Positions 1 through 7,024 of a stretch of DNA of 16,675 nucleotides are shown here, piece by piece (positions within the stretch are counted from its first letter, which is position 1; each line of letters starts with the position of its first letter). Source of the DNA: Gallionella sp. (GTDB lineage: Bacteria; Pseudomonadota; Gammaproteobacteria; Burkholderiales; Gallionellaceae); the NCBI GenBank assembly GCA_029850565.1, contig JARCRR010000133.1, positions 1 through 16,675 of the forward strand, given 5' to 3'. The translations under genes were made by a program, and so were the position numbers. The notes below the pieces were generated by a model, which was given only the letters and a program-made list of their open reading frames with translations, was not told the DNA's origin and did no database searches.

Positions 1-2
1 CC

Positions 3-554
3 ACGGCGGGTTGGGGTACGGCGCTGGGTGTGTTCCGTTCGGCGGTGGAGGCGGGCAAGAAGATTTCGGTCATTGCCGATGAGACGCGCCCTTTCCTGCA
101 GGGCGCGCGGCTGACGGCTTGGGAGATGGTGCAGGAGAACATCCCGGTGACGCTGATCACCGACAACATGGCCGGTTACATGATGGCGCAGGGAGAGGTG
201 GATGCGGTGGTGGTCGGTACGGATCGCGTGGCGGCCAACGGCGACGTGGCGAATAAGATTGGCACTTATATGGTGGCGGTGCTGGCGCGGCGCCACAACA
301 TCCCATTCTATGTGGCGTGCCCGCTTTCGACCATCGACCTCAATATCGCTACTGGCAAGGACATTCCCATTGAGGAACGTTCTATAGAAGAAGTGAAAGG
401 CTTCCGCGATTATCAATGGGCGGCGGAAGGGGTGAAGATTCGTAATCCGTCCTTTGATGTGACCCCGGCCGAGCTGGTGACGGGGCTGATTACGGAGCGG
501 GGCGTGGTGTTGCAGCCGGATGTGCAAGGCATCCGGAAGTTGATGTCGGAGTGA
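3..554 (+). CDS. mtnA: S-methyl-5-thioribose-1-phosphate isomerase, C-terminal part (5' truncated by window)
   Basis: Cytosolic methionine-salvage enzyme that isomerises methylthioribose-1-phosphate to methylthioribulose-1-phosphate. The open frame runs in from the left edge (first full codon at 3, reading TAGWGTALG), so the GTG at 30 is an internal Val and not the start. About 183 residues are present, roughly half of the usual ~350. Family signatures visible are ADETRPFLQGARLTAWE, the TLITDNMAG segment, and VGTDRVAANGDVANKIGTY. The Asp of GTDR (codon 222-224) aligns with the catalytic Asp of MtnA. The catalytic Cys normally lies just upstream of TAGxGTAL and would fall outside the window. 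The gene ends at TGA 552-554. No co-directional partner is tightly linked downstream: 231 bases separate it from rimP, which has its own promoter. Identity is secure; the true start is not visible. Confidence 0.95.
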   Translation, partial: TAGWGTALGVFRSAVEAGKKISVIADETRPFLQGARLTAWEMVQENIPVTLITDNMAGYMMAQGEVDAVVVGTDRVAANGDVANKIGTYMVAVLARRHNIPFYVACPLSTIDLNIATGKDIPIEERSIEEVKGFRDYQWAAEGVKIRNPSFDVTPAELVTGLITERGVVLQPDVQGIRKLMSE

Positions 555-562
555 GTTGATGG

Positions 563-634
563 GTAGGCTGGCGGTGAGGTACGAACCCCAGCGATATAGA
601 GTTTCAGTTAAGCATGCTGGGATTCGCCGCCTAC
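563..634. repeat. Degenerate intergenic inverted repeat / stem-loop after mtnA
   Basis: The left arm begins GTAGGC (563-568) and runs to CCCCAGC (586-592). The right arm runs from GCTGGG (616-621) to CGCCTAC (ending 634). Inner pairing CCCAGC (587-592)/GCTGGG (616-621) and outer pairing GTAGG (563-567)/CCTAC (630-634) give a long imperfect stem with a ~23-base A+T-rich loop. The arms resemble the GTAGGTTGGG...CCCAAC type of intergenic palindrome common in proteobacterial genomes, which is recalled knowledge. It lacks a following T-tract, so it is not a convincing terminator. A second weak hairpin follows (GCACC 650-654 / GGTGC 675-679). Confidence 0.45.
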
Positions 635-703
635 GTTAGCGCTTAGGGCGCACCTCCCCCTGCTGAAGGATGAGGGTGCTTCTCCATTTTCCTTAAATAC
701 CTG

Positions 704-732
704 TTTCCATTAGTGCATTCCTTTGGTACAAT
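704..732 (+). promoter_or_regulatory. Putative sigma70 promoter of the rimP-nusA-infB operon
   Basis: A -35-like TTTCCA (704-709) and a -10-like TACAAT (727-732) are separated by 17 bases, predicting a transcript start near 739. It lies in the gap after mtnA, just ahead of a terminator-like hairpin and rimP. Four of six -35 bases and five of six -10 bases match consensus. It is inferred from sequence only. Confidence 0.55.
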
Positions 733-749
733 CCGCGCCGTTTTCAGAT

Positions 750-769
750 GGGCTTCGAGCCCGTTTTTT
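750..769 (+). terminator. Terminator-like hairpin in the rimP leader (possible attenuator)
   Basis: GGGCT (750-754), loop TCG, AGCCC (758-762), then G and six T (764-769). This has the form of a small intrinsic terminator, but it sits downstream of the predicted promoter and only 16 bases before the rimP ATG, so it lies inside the operon leader. Terminator-like leaders ahead of rimP-nusA have been described in other proteobacteria (a rimP-leader family is known to me from RNA collections), and NusA autoregulation is a plausible logic. The 5-bp stem is short, so some readthrough is expected. Confidence 0.55.
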
Positions 770-785
770 ATTTGTGGGTACGAAT

Positions 786-1211
786 ATGGATGTGGCAAAG
801 CTGGTTGATACGACGCTGACTGGTATGGGATACGAGTTGGTCGATCTGGAGATGTCCGGACGCGGTTTGATGCGCGTGTTCATGGACAAGCCGGAAGGTA
901 TCTCGGTCGAGGATTGTGAGCGGGTGAGCAACCAGTTGGTGCGGCTGTTCACGGTTGAAGGGGTGGCGTATGAACGCCTAGAGATATCTTCACCCGGTTT
1001 GGATCGAGTATTGAAGAAGGAATCGGATTTCGTGCGGTTCGCCGGACAGAAAGCAAAGTTAAAATTGCGCGTGCCGCTTAACGGAAGCAAGAACTTCGTC
1101 GGCATCATCGGCGAGTTGAAGGATGGGGTTTTGCAGTTGAATATGGAGGGCAGTTCGGTCGCGATCGAATTGTCGAATGTGGATAAGGCACGTCTAGTGC
1201 CGGTCTTTTGA
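786..1211 (+). CDS. rimP: Ribosome maturation factor RimP
   Basis: Cytosolic factor required for late 30S subunit assembly. The 141-residue product is close to the ~150 usual for the family. The N-terminal alpha/beta domain shows the characteristic GYELVDLEMSGRGLMRVFMDKPEGISVEDCERVS, followed by YERLEISSPGLDRVLKKESDF, where SSPGLDRxL is the RimP hallmark. The C-terminal part (about residues 95-141) is the SH3-like barrel ending KARLVPVF. I chose ATG 786 because the family starts only a few residues before the VAKLVDTTL helix; GTG 774 and TTG 723 are in frame but would translate the leader hairpin region. The Shine-Dalgarno is poor (GGGTA at 776-780). It is the first gene of the operon; nusA follows after 16 bases. 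Confidence 0.95.
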   Translation: MDVAKLVDTTLTGMGYELVDLEMSGRGLMRVFMDKPEGISVEDCERVSNQLVRLFTVEGVAYERLEISSPGLDRVLKKESDFVRFAGQKAKLKLRVPLNGSKNFVGIIGELKDGVLQLNMEGSSVAIELSNVDKARLVPVF

Positions 1212-1227
1212 GTGGTCGGAGATAACG

Positions 1228-2703
1228 ATGAGTCGTGAAGTTCTGTTGTTGGTAGATGCCTTGGCGCGTGAAAAGAACGTGGACAAGGAGATCGTATTCG
1301 GTGCGTTGGAATCGGCTTTGGCCTCCGCCACCAAGAAGCGTTTCTCGGACGAAGAGGCGGATGTGCGCGTGAGCATCAATCGCCAGAACGGCGAGTACGA
1401 ATCGTTCCGCCGCTGGCAGGTGATGGACGACGAGACTTTCGAGACTCCAGAGCTGCACGTGAAGCTTGAGGAAGCCCAAAAGCGCGATCCTCAGATTCAG
1501 TTGGAAGAATTCATCGAAGAGCCTTTGGAGAACATCGACTTCGGCCGTATCGGTGCGCAAGCAGCGAAGCAGGTCATCTTCCAGAAGATCCGTGACGCAG
1601 AGCGCGAACAGATCCTCGCTGACTTCATGGAGCGCAACGAACATCTGGTATCCGGCACCATCAAGCGCATCGAGCGCGGCAATGCCATCGTCGAATTCGG
1701 CAAGATCGAAGCGTTGTTGCCTCGTGATCAGATGATTCCGAAAGAGAACCTGCGCGTGGGCGACCGTGTGCGTGCCTATCTGTTGCGCGTGGATCGCACC
1801 GTACGCGGCCCGCAGATCATTCTGTCGCGTATCACCACAGAATTCCTGAAGAAGCTGTTCGAGCTGGAAGTGCCTGAGATCGAAGAAGGTATCTTGGAGA
1901 TCGTCAGCGCGTCGCGTGATCCCGGCTCCCGCGCCAAGATCGCGGTGCGTACCAACGACCAGCGTTTGGATCCCATCGGTACTTGCGTCGGTATGCGCGG
2001 TTCGCGCGTGCAGGCTGTGACCAACGAACTGGCCGGTGAGCGTGTGGACATCATCCTGTGGGCTGACGATCCTGCGACCTTCGTCATCAACGGTTTGGCT
2101 CCGGCTGAAGTCAGCAGCATCGTGGTGGACGAAGACAAGCACAGCATGGATGTCGTCATCGAAGAAGAGAATCTGGCGCAAGCCATCGGTCGCGGCGGTC
2201 AGAACGTGCGTCTGGCTACCGAACTGACAGGCTGGGAGATCAACCTGATGACGGTGGAACAGTCCGCCGAGAAAAACGAGCAAGAGTTCGCCAAAGTGCG
2301 TGATCTGTTCGTGAGCAAGCTGGATGTGGACGAGGAAGTGGCTGACATTCTGGTGCAGGAAGGCTTCAACACCTTGGAAGAAGTCGCCTACGTCGAGTTG
2401 GAAGAGATGCTGGCGATTGAGGCATTCGACGAAGCGACGGTGAACGAATTGCGCAGCCGTGCTCGTAACGCATTATTGACCGCAGCTATCGTGAACGAAG
2501 AACAGGTCGAACACGGTATCGAAGACTTGCTGAAGATCGATGGCATGGATGAAGAGACTGCGCGCACACTGGCAGGCAAAGGTATCGGCACGCAAGAACA
2601 ACTGGCCGATCTGGATGGTGACGAGTTGGTAGAGCTGACTGGCATGGATAGTGAACGTGCGAATCAGTTGATCATGACGGCGCGTGCGCCTTGGTTCGTA
2701 TAA
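1228..2703 (+). CDS. nusA: Transcription termination/antitermination factor NusA
   Basis: RNA-polymerase-binding factor that modulates pausing, intrinsic termination and antitermination. At 491 residues it matches the long beta/gammaproteobacterial form (~495). Order: N-terminal polymerase-binding domain (1-~125, starting MSREVLLLVDALAREKNV), S1 domain (~137-200, HLVSGTIKRIERGNAIVEF), KH1 with GMRG at 255-258, KH2 with GRGG at 321-324, and two C-terminal acidic AR/helix-hairpin repeats (~365-415 and ~430-490, the second ending TARAPWFV). AR repeats bind the alpha subunit C-terminal domain and are absent from many other phyla. GGAG at 1218-1221 lies 6 bases before the ATG. It follows rimP after 16 bases and precedes infB by 32, with no terminator on either side. 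It may feed back on the leader hairpin upstream of rimP. Confidence 0.98.
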   Translation: MSREVLLLVDALAREKNVDKEIVFGALESALASATKKRFSDEEADVRVSINRQNGEYESFRRWQVMDDETFETPELHVKLEEAQKRDPQIQLEEFIEEPLENIDFGRIGAQAAKQVIFQKIRDAEREQILADFMERNEHLVSGTIKRIERGNAIVEFGKIEALLPRDQMIPKENLRVGDRVRAYLLRVDRTVRGPQIILSRITTEFLKKLFELEVPEIEEGILEIVSASRDPGSRAKIAVRTNDQRLDPIGTCVGMRGSRVQAVTNELAGERVDIILWADDPATFVINGLAPAEVSSIVVDEDKHSMDVVIEEENLAQAIGRGGQNVRLATELTGWEINLMTVEQSAEKNEQEFAKVRDLFVSKLDVDEEVADILVQEGFNTLEEVAYVELEEMLAIEAFDEATVNELRSRARNALLTAAIVNEEQVEHGIEDLLKIDGMDEETARTLAGKGIGTQEQLADLDGDELVELTGMDSERANQLIMTARAPWFV

Positions 2704-2735
2704 GTAATATAAGTCCGCAGGACTGAAGGAATGCA

Positions 2736-5315
2736 ATGGGAAAAATGAATGTCGCTCAATTCGCTGGGGAGCTTGGTCTTCCAGTCGAACTGCTGTTGGA
2801 GCAGTTGAAATCGGCTGGTGTGGACAAGCAGGCCGACTCCGATACGGTCTCTGAGCAGGATAAGGCAAAGTTGCTCGATCATCTGCGCAGTGCGCATGGT
2901 GGTGCGAGCAAGAGCAAGATCACCGTGACTCGCCGTGAGACGACCGCTATCAAGAAAGCCGATAGCACGGGCAAGGCGCGCACCATCCAAGTCGAAGTGC
3001 GCAAGAAACGCACCATTGCAGCACCCACTGCCCAAACAGAAGAGAAGCCGGCGCCGGTCGTCGAGGTGGCTGCACCAGTAAAACCAAAGGGCGTTCTTGA
3101 CGAGCAACAACAAAAAGCTCGCGAGGAAGAGGCGCGTTTGCAAGCAGAGTTGGCCGCGCGTCAGGCTGCCGAGATCGAAGCCAAGCAGGCAAGAAGCAAG
3201 CGCAAGGCCGCTGCTGTTGAACCTAAACCGGAGCCAGTCCCTGAACCAGTCGTCGAAGCCAAGGCTGCACCGGCACCAGTCGTCCCCGCGGAAGCCGCAC
3301 CGGAAGGTACTTTGCACAAACCTACGCTCAAGCCGGGTGACAAAGTGGCAAAACCCGCTAAGAAAGTAGATAAAGCACCGGCAAAAGACAGTCCTTGGGA
3401 CGAAGCCGGGCACAAGAAGCGTCCGCCTTCGCGCAATACGGATCCTCGAGCTGGTGTGGGTGTCCGCGCAGGAAGTTCGCTACGTGCAGGTCGCCATGAC
3501 AAGCACAGCAAGCAACACGACACAGCACAACACGCGTTCACGCTGCCAACCGAAGCTATCGTGCAGGAAGTGATGATCCCGGAGACCATCACTGTGGCTG
3601 AGTTGGCGCAGAAGATGTCCATCAAGGCAGCCGAGATCATCAAGGCGCTGATGAAGATGGGTTCGATGGTTACCATCAACCAAGTGCTCGATCAGGAGAC
3701 GGCGATGATCATCGTCGAAGAGTTGGGACACAAAGCGGTCCAAGCCAAGCCTGACGATCCCGATGCGTTCTTGATGGATGCGGTGGAACATGAAGATGCA
3801 GTGATGGAATCACGCGCCCCTGTGGTGACGGTGATGGGTCACGTCGACCACGGTAAGACATCTTTGCTGGATTACATCCGCCGCACTCGCGTTGCTTCGG
3901 GCGAAGCGGGCGGTATCACGCAGCACATCGGTGCGTATCACGTTAATACACCACGCGGCATGATCACCTTCCTTGATACACCGGGTCACGAAGCCTTTAC
4001 GGCGATGCGTGCACGCGGCGCGAAAGCGACCGACATCGTTATCTTGGTGGTGGCTGCGGATGACGGCGTGATGCCGCAAACGAAAGAAGCGATCCACCAT
4101 GCCAAGGCGGCGGAAGTGCCTATCGTCGTGGCGATCACCAAGATCGACAAACCGGATGCGAACTCCGAGCGCGTGCGCCAAGAGTTGGTGGCGGAAGGTG
4201 TCGTTCCCGAAGATTGGGGTGGCGATGCGATGTTCGTCGAGGTCTCTGCCAAGACAGGTCAGGGCATCGACACCTTGCTGGAAGGCATCTTGTTGCAAGC
4301 CGAGGTGTTGGAGCTGAAAGCTTCCAAGAACACCAGTGCCAAGGGCGTGGTGGTCGAAGCTCGCTTGGATAAGGGTAAGGGCGCAGTGGCGACCTTGCTG
4401 GTGCAATCAGGTACGTTGAAGCGCGGCGATGCCATCCTAGTGGGTTCTGTTTCCGGTCGGGTACGCGCGATGCTGGATGAGAACGGCAAGACCATCAACG
4501 AAGCGGGACCATCTATCCCGGTCGAGATACAAGGTCTGTCAGAAGTGCCGGTCGCTGGAGCTGACTTTCTTGTGTTGGCTGATGAGAAGAAAGCACGCGA
4601 GATCGCCTTGTTCCGTCAAGGCAAGTTCCGCGATGTTAAGCTGGCGAAACAGCAAGCCGCCAAACTGGAGAACATGTTCGAACAGATGGGCGAGGGCGAA
4701 GTACGTTCACTGTCCGTCATTGTGAAGGCCGACGTGCAAGGTTCGCTCGAAGCTATCGCGGGTTCCTTGCAGAAGCTGTCTACATCCGAGGTCAAGGTCA
4801 CCTTGATCCACAGTGGTGTGGGTGCGATCTCCGAGTCCGACGTCAACTTGGCGCTGGCTTCCAAGGCGATCATCATCGGCTTCAATTCACGTGCAGATGC
4901 AGCCGCACGCCGTTTGGCGGAGTCGTCCGGCGTGGACATCCGTTACTACAACATCATCTATGCGATGGTGGATGAGATCAAAGCGGCACTGTCCGGCATG
5001 CTGGCTCCCGAGAAGAAGGAGAGCATCATCGGTATGGTGGAAATCCGCCAAGTGTTCACCATCTCCAAGGTTGGCACCATCGCGGGTTGTTACGTCACCG
5101 AGGGTATGATCAAACGCGGTTCCAGTGTGCGTGTGCTGCGCAATAACGTGGTCATCCATACCGGCGAGCTGGATTCCTTGAAACGTTTCAAGGATGACGC
5201 GAAGGAAGTCAAATCCAACTTCGAGTGCGGCCTGTCCTTGCGTGGCTACAATGATCTGCAAGTGGGCGATTTCCTCGAGGTGTTCGAGATCGTCGAAGTG
5301 GCGCGGGCACTTTAA
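2736..5315 (+). CDS. infB: Translation initiation factor IF-2
   Basis: GTPase that places initiator tRNA on the 30S subunit and promotes subunit joining. 859 residues. Order: IF2 N-terminal domain (1-~50, MNVAQFAGELGLPVELLLEQLKSAGV), a K/A/E/P-rich linker (~90-265), a second IF2_N-type domain (~280-335), the G domain with G1 GHVDHGKTS (368-376), G3 DTPGHEAF (from 414), G4 (468-471) and G5 SAKTGQG (from 504), then the beta-barrel domain II, domain III and the C2 initiator-tRNA-binding domain (ending EVARAL). I chose ATG 2736 because AAGGA at 2726-2730 is 5 bases upstream and relatives begin M-x-x-M-N-V-A-Q-F; ATG 2745 is an alternative. Oddity: G4 reads T-K-I-D where the family normally has N-K-I-D (ACC codon 4137-4139). 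The stop TAA shares its last base with the rbfA ATG. Confidence 0.98.
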   Translation: MGKMNVAQFAGELGLPVELLLEQLKSAGVDKQADSDTVSEQDKAKLLDHLRSAHGGASKSKITVTRRETTAIKKADSTGKARTIQVEVRKKRTIAAPTAQTEEKPAPVVEVAAPVKPKGVLDEQQQKAREEEARLQAELAARQAAEIEAKQARSKRKAAAVEPKPEPVPEPVVEAKAAPAPVVPAEAAPEGTLHKPTLKPGDKVAKPAKKVDKAPAKDSPWDEAGHKKRPPSRNTDPRAGVGVRAGSSLRAGRHDKHSKQHDTAQHAFTLPTEAIVQEVMIPETITVAELAQKMSIKAAEIIKALMKMGSMVTINQVLDQETAMIIVEELGHKAVQAKPDDPDAFLMDAVEHEDAVMESRAPVVTVMGHVDHGKTSLLDYIRRTRVASGEAGGITQHIGAYHVNTPRGMITFLDTPGHEAFTAMRARGAKATDIVILVVAADDGVMPQTKEAIHHAKAAEVPIVVAITKIDKPDANSERVRQELVAEGVVPEDWGGDAMFVEVSAKTGQGIDTLLEGILLQAEVLELKASKNTSAKGVVVEARLDKGKGAVATLLVQSGTLKRGDAILVGSVSGRVRAMLDENGKTINEAGPSIPVEIQGLSEVPVAGADFLVLADEKKAREIALFRQGKFRDVKLAKQQAAKLENMFEQMGEGEVRSLSVIVKADVQGSLEAIAGSLQKLSTSEVKVTLIHSGVGAISESDVNLALASKAIIIGFNSRADAAARRLAESSGVDIRYYNIIYAMVDEIKAALSGMLAPEKKESIIGMVEIRQVFTISKVGTIAGCYVTEGMIKRGSSVRVLRNNVVIHTGELDSLKRFKDDAKEVKSNFECGLSLRGYNDLQVGDFLEVFEIVEVARAL

Positions 5316-5671
5316 TGGCCAAGGACTACGCGCGCACTGATCGTATCGCCGAACAGATCCAGCGCGAGCTGGCTCAACTGATCCGGCTGGAAGTAAAAGA
5401 TCCGCGTGTGCGCAAAGTCACTTTGACGGGGGTGGAAGTGACCAACGACCATGCCCACGCCAAGGTGTACTACACCTCACTCGATGGTGACAGTCCGGAA
5501 TTGTTGCAAGGTCTGGAAAGAGCGGCTGGTTTCTTGCGTAGCCAATTGGCACATGCCATGAAGTTGCGCATCACACCACAGTTACATTTTCTCTATGACG
5601 CCTCCATCGAACGCGGCGCTCATCTTTCCCAGTTGATCGATAAAGCCGTTGCCAGCGACACCAAACACTAA
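5315..5671 (+). CDS. rbfA: 30S ribosome-binding factor RbfA
   Basis: Single KH-like-domain cold-adaptation and 30S maturation factor that acts on the 5' end of 16S rRNA. 118 residues, a normal length. Recognisable family text: RTDRIAEQIQRELAQLIRLEVKDPRV near the N-terminus (residues 7-32), VTLTGVEVTNDHAHAKVYYT, and the C-terminal LRITPQLHFLYDASIERGAHLSQLIDKA. The ATG at 5315 overlaps the infB stop by one base (TAATG), which indicates translational coupling, and its last 23 bases are overlapped by the predicted truB start. Together with rimP it makes this operon a 30S-assembly plus initiation unit. Confidence 0.97.
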   Translation: MAKDYARTDRIAEQIQRELAQLIRLEVKDPRVRKVTLTGVEVTNDHAHAKVYYTSLDGDSPELLQGLERAAGFLRSQLAHAMKLRITPQLHFLYDASIERGAHLSQLIDKAVASDTKH

Positions 5672-6596
5672 TCGCACGATCCGCATCAAAAGGCAGTTGG
5701 ACGGCGTGCTGCTGTTCGATAAGCCGTTGGAATTGAGTTCCAACGTGGCGATGCAAAAGGTCCGTCGTTTGTTCGGTGCCGAGAAGGCAGGGCATACCGG
5801 CACACTGGATCCGCTTGCTACCGGCCTATTGCCAATTTGCTTTGGTGAAGCCACCAAATACACCATCGCTCTGCTGGATGCCGACAAGGGCTATCGTGCG
5901 ACGATACGCCTAGGTCAAAAGACGACGACGGGGGATGCCGAGGGCGAAGTCATAGCGACTCGTCCGGTCGCCGTCAATGAAGCTCAAGTGCTGGCTGTGT
6001 TGGCGAGTTTCTTGGGAGAAGGCCAGCAGCTTCCTCCCATGCATAGCGCCATCAAGCACCAAGGCAAGCCGCTGTATGAATACATACGCAAAGGCGAGAC
6101 GATTGAGCGTGAGTTGCGCCAGATATTCATACACGAGTTGAAGTTGGAGCGTCTACAAGGCGAGGAATTGGAATTCAGTGTCTTGTGCAGCAAAGGCACT
6201 TATGTGCGCACCTTGGCCGAGGATATCGGCGAAGCACTGGGGTGTGGCGGCCATCTCACTGCATTGCGGCGCACCTCCATCGGCGAATTCAATCTAAGCA
6301 CTGCGCTCACCATGGATCAGTTGGAATCTATGGACGAAGTGCAACGTGATGCCTGTCTGATGCCTTTGGATAGATTGGTGCTGAATCTACCGTCTTTGGA
6401 GCTGGATAGCGTACAAGCCACCCGTTTGGCCCGCGGACAAAGGCTTGGGTTGACCGATAGCCACCCCGATGGCAAGCGCAGATTGTATGCAGAAGGGCGA
6501 TTTATCGGCCTGGGCGAGCTGATTGGAGGCAGATTGTCGCCGAGCCGCTTGTTATCCAGTATCGCCAAGGCCGCCGCCATCCCTAATTCAGCTTGA
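5649..6596 (+). CDS. truB: tRNA pseudouridine(55) synthase TruB
   Basis: Converts U55 of the T-loop of tRNAs to pseudouridine. With the TTG start at 5649 the product is 315 residues, the same size as the E. coli enzyme. Signatures: DGVLLFDKPLELSSN (18-32), GHTGTLDPLATGLLPICFGEATK with the catalytic Asp at residue 54, and CSKGTYVRTLAEDIGEALGCGGHLTALRRTSIGEF, followed by a C-terminal PUA-like domain (~250-315). There is no ATG between the rbfA region and the conserved DGVLL segment, so the start must be non-AUG: TTG 5649 (overlapping rbfA by 23 bases) or TTG 5697, directly before DGVLL. Neither has a clearly good Shine-Dalgarno, so coupling to rbfA translation is likely. Its TGA (6594-6596) lies in the -35 of the rpsO promoter. 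Confidence 0.95.
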   Translation: MPATPNTNRTIRIKRQLDGVLLFDKPLELSSNVAMQKVRRLFGAEKAGHTGTLDPLATGLLPICFGEATKYTIALLDADKGYRATIRLGQKTTTGDAEGEVIATRPVAVNEAQVLAVLASFLGEGQQLPPMHSAIKHQGKPLYEYIRKGETIERELRQIFIHELKLERLQGEELEFSVLCSKGTYVRTLAEDIGEALGCGGHLTALRRTSIGEFNLSTALTMDQLESMDEVQRDACLMPLDRLVLNLPSLELDSVQATRLARGQRLGLTDSHPDGKRRLYAEGRFIGLGELIGGRLSPSRLLSSIAKAAAIPNSA

Positions 6597-6622
6597 GTGG
6601 ATACCCCGTTCAAGGTTAGAAT
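6593..6622 (+). promoter_or_regulatory. Putative sigma70 promoter of rpsO
   Basis: TTGAGT (6593-6598) and TAGAAT (6617-6622) with an 18-base spacer. The -35 hexamer overlaps the truB TGA stop. This gives rpsO a transcript of its own, as in other proteobacteria where rpsO-pnp has a promoter separate from the nusA-infB operon. Confidence 0.6.
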
Positions 6623-6653
6623 GCCGCACTTTTTATTTGGAGAGAGTAAGTAA

Positions 6654-6923
6654 ATGTCTATTACCGCAGCACAAAAATCGCAGATCGTGACTGATTATCA
6701 ACGTGCCAAGGGCGACACCGGCTCCCCTGAAGTACAAGTTGCTTTGATGACGGCTCGCATCAACTACCTGACCGATCATTTCAAAGAGCACAACAAAGAC
6801 CACCACTCTCGTCGCGGTCTGCTGCGCTTGGTGAGCCGCCGCCGCAAGCTGCTGGACTACCTGAAAAGCAAGAATGAGAATAGTTACAAAGAGCTGATCC
6901 AACGTTTGGAACTGCGCAAGTAA
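6654..6923 (+). CDS. rpsO: 30S ribosomal protein S15
   Basis: Primary 16S rRNA-binding protein of the 30S platform. Exactly 89 residues, the standard length. Typical text: MSITAAQKSQIVTDYQ, GDTGSPEVQVALMTARINYLTDHFKEH, then DHHSRRGLLRLVSRRRKLLDYLK, the conserved rRNA-binding helices. GGAG at 6639-6642 precedes the ATG, somewhat farther than ideal (11 bases). It is preceded by its own promoter and followed 13 bases later by a strong terminator. In E. coli S15 represses its own translation through the mRNA leader; I could not identify an equivalent pseudoknot here with confidence. Confidence 0.98.
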   Translation: MSITAAQKSQIVTDYQRAKGDTGSPEVQVALMTARINYLTDHFKEHNKDHHSRRGLLRLVSRRRKLLDYLKSKNENSYKELIQRLELRK

Positions 6924-6936
6924 TTAGGATTTACGA

Positions 6937-6967
6937 GCGGGTCGCGATAGCGGCCCGCTTTGTTTTG
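6937..6967 (+). terminator. Intrinsic terminator after rpsO
   Basis: GCGGGTCGC (6937-6945), tetraloop GATA, GCGGCCCGC (6950-6958) with one G-T wobble, then TTTGTTTT. A nine-pair G+C-rich stem plus a T-rich tail is a good Rho-independent terminator, so pnp transcription probably depends on readthrough or on a promoter I cannot see. Confidence 0.85.
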
Positions 6968-6980
6968 GGTGTCGTATCGG

Positions 6981-7003
6981 TGCACTGACCACTCGGTCAG
7001 GCA
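6981..7003 (+). promoter_or_regulatory. Hairpin in the pnp leader
   Basis: CTGACC (6985-6990), loop ACTC, GGTCAG (6995-7000). The stem is extended by TGC (6981-6983)/GCA (7001-7003) with A6984 bulged. It ends 8 bases before the pnp Shine-Dalgarno (GGAG 7012-7015). In E. coli, pnp is autoregulated through an RNase III-cut leader stem. This stem is much shorter, so a similar role is only a suggestion. Confidence 0.4.
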
Positions 7004-7024
7004 TTCACATTGGAGAGCGCTATC

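Noticed and set aside
650..679. GCACC/GGTGC hairpin as mtnA terminator
   Set aside because: Only five pairs, an 18+ base loop and no T-run; not enough for a terminator call.
723..785. Upstream TTG/GTG extension of rimP
   Set aside because: It would translate the -10 region and the leader hairpin, and the family starts near ATG 786.
1105..2283. 392-codon open frame on the minus strand opposite nusA
   Set aside because: It is antisense to an unmistakable NusA with all domains; the low-complexity His/Gln/Asp-rich text matches no family and comes from the codon bias of the sense gene.
7010..7024. TTG 7010 as pnp start
   Set aside because: The GGAGAG ribosome-binding site lies at 7012-7017, inside that extension; TTG 7025 has the correct spacing and matches the family N-terminus.
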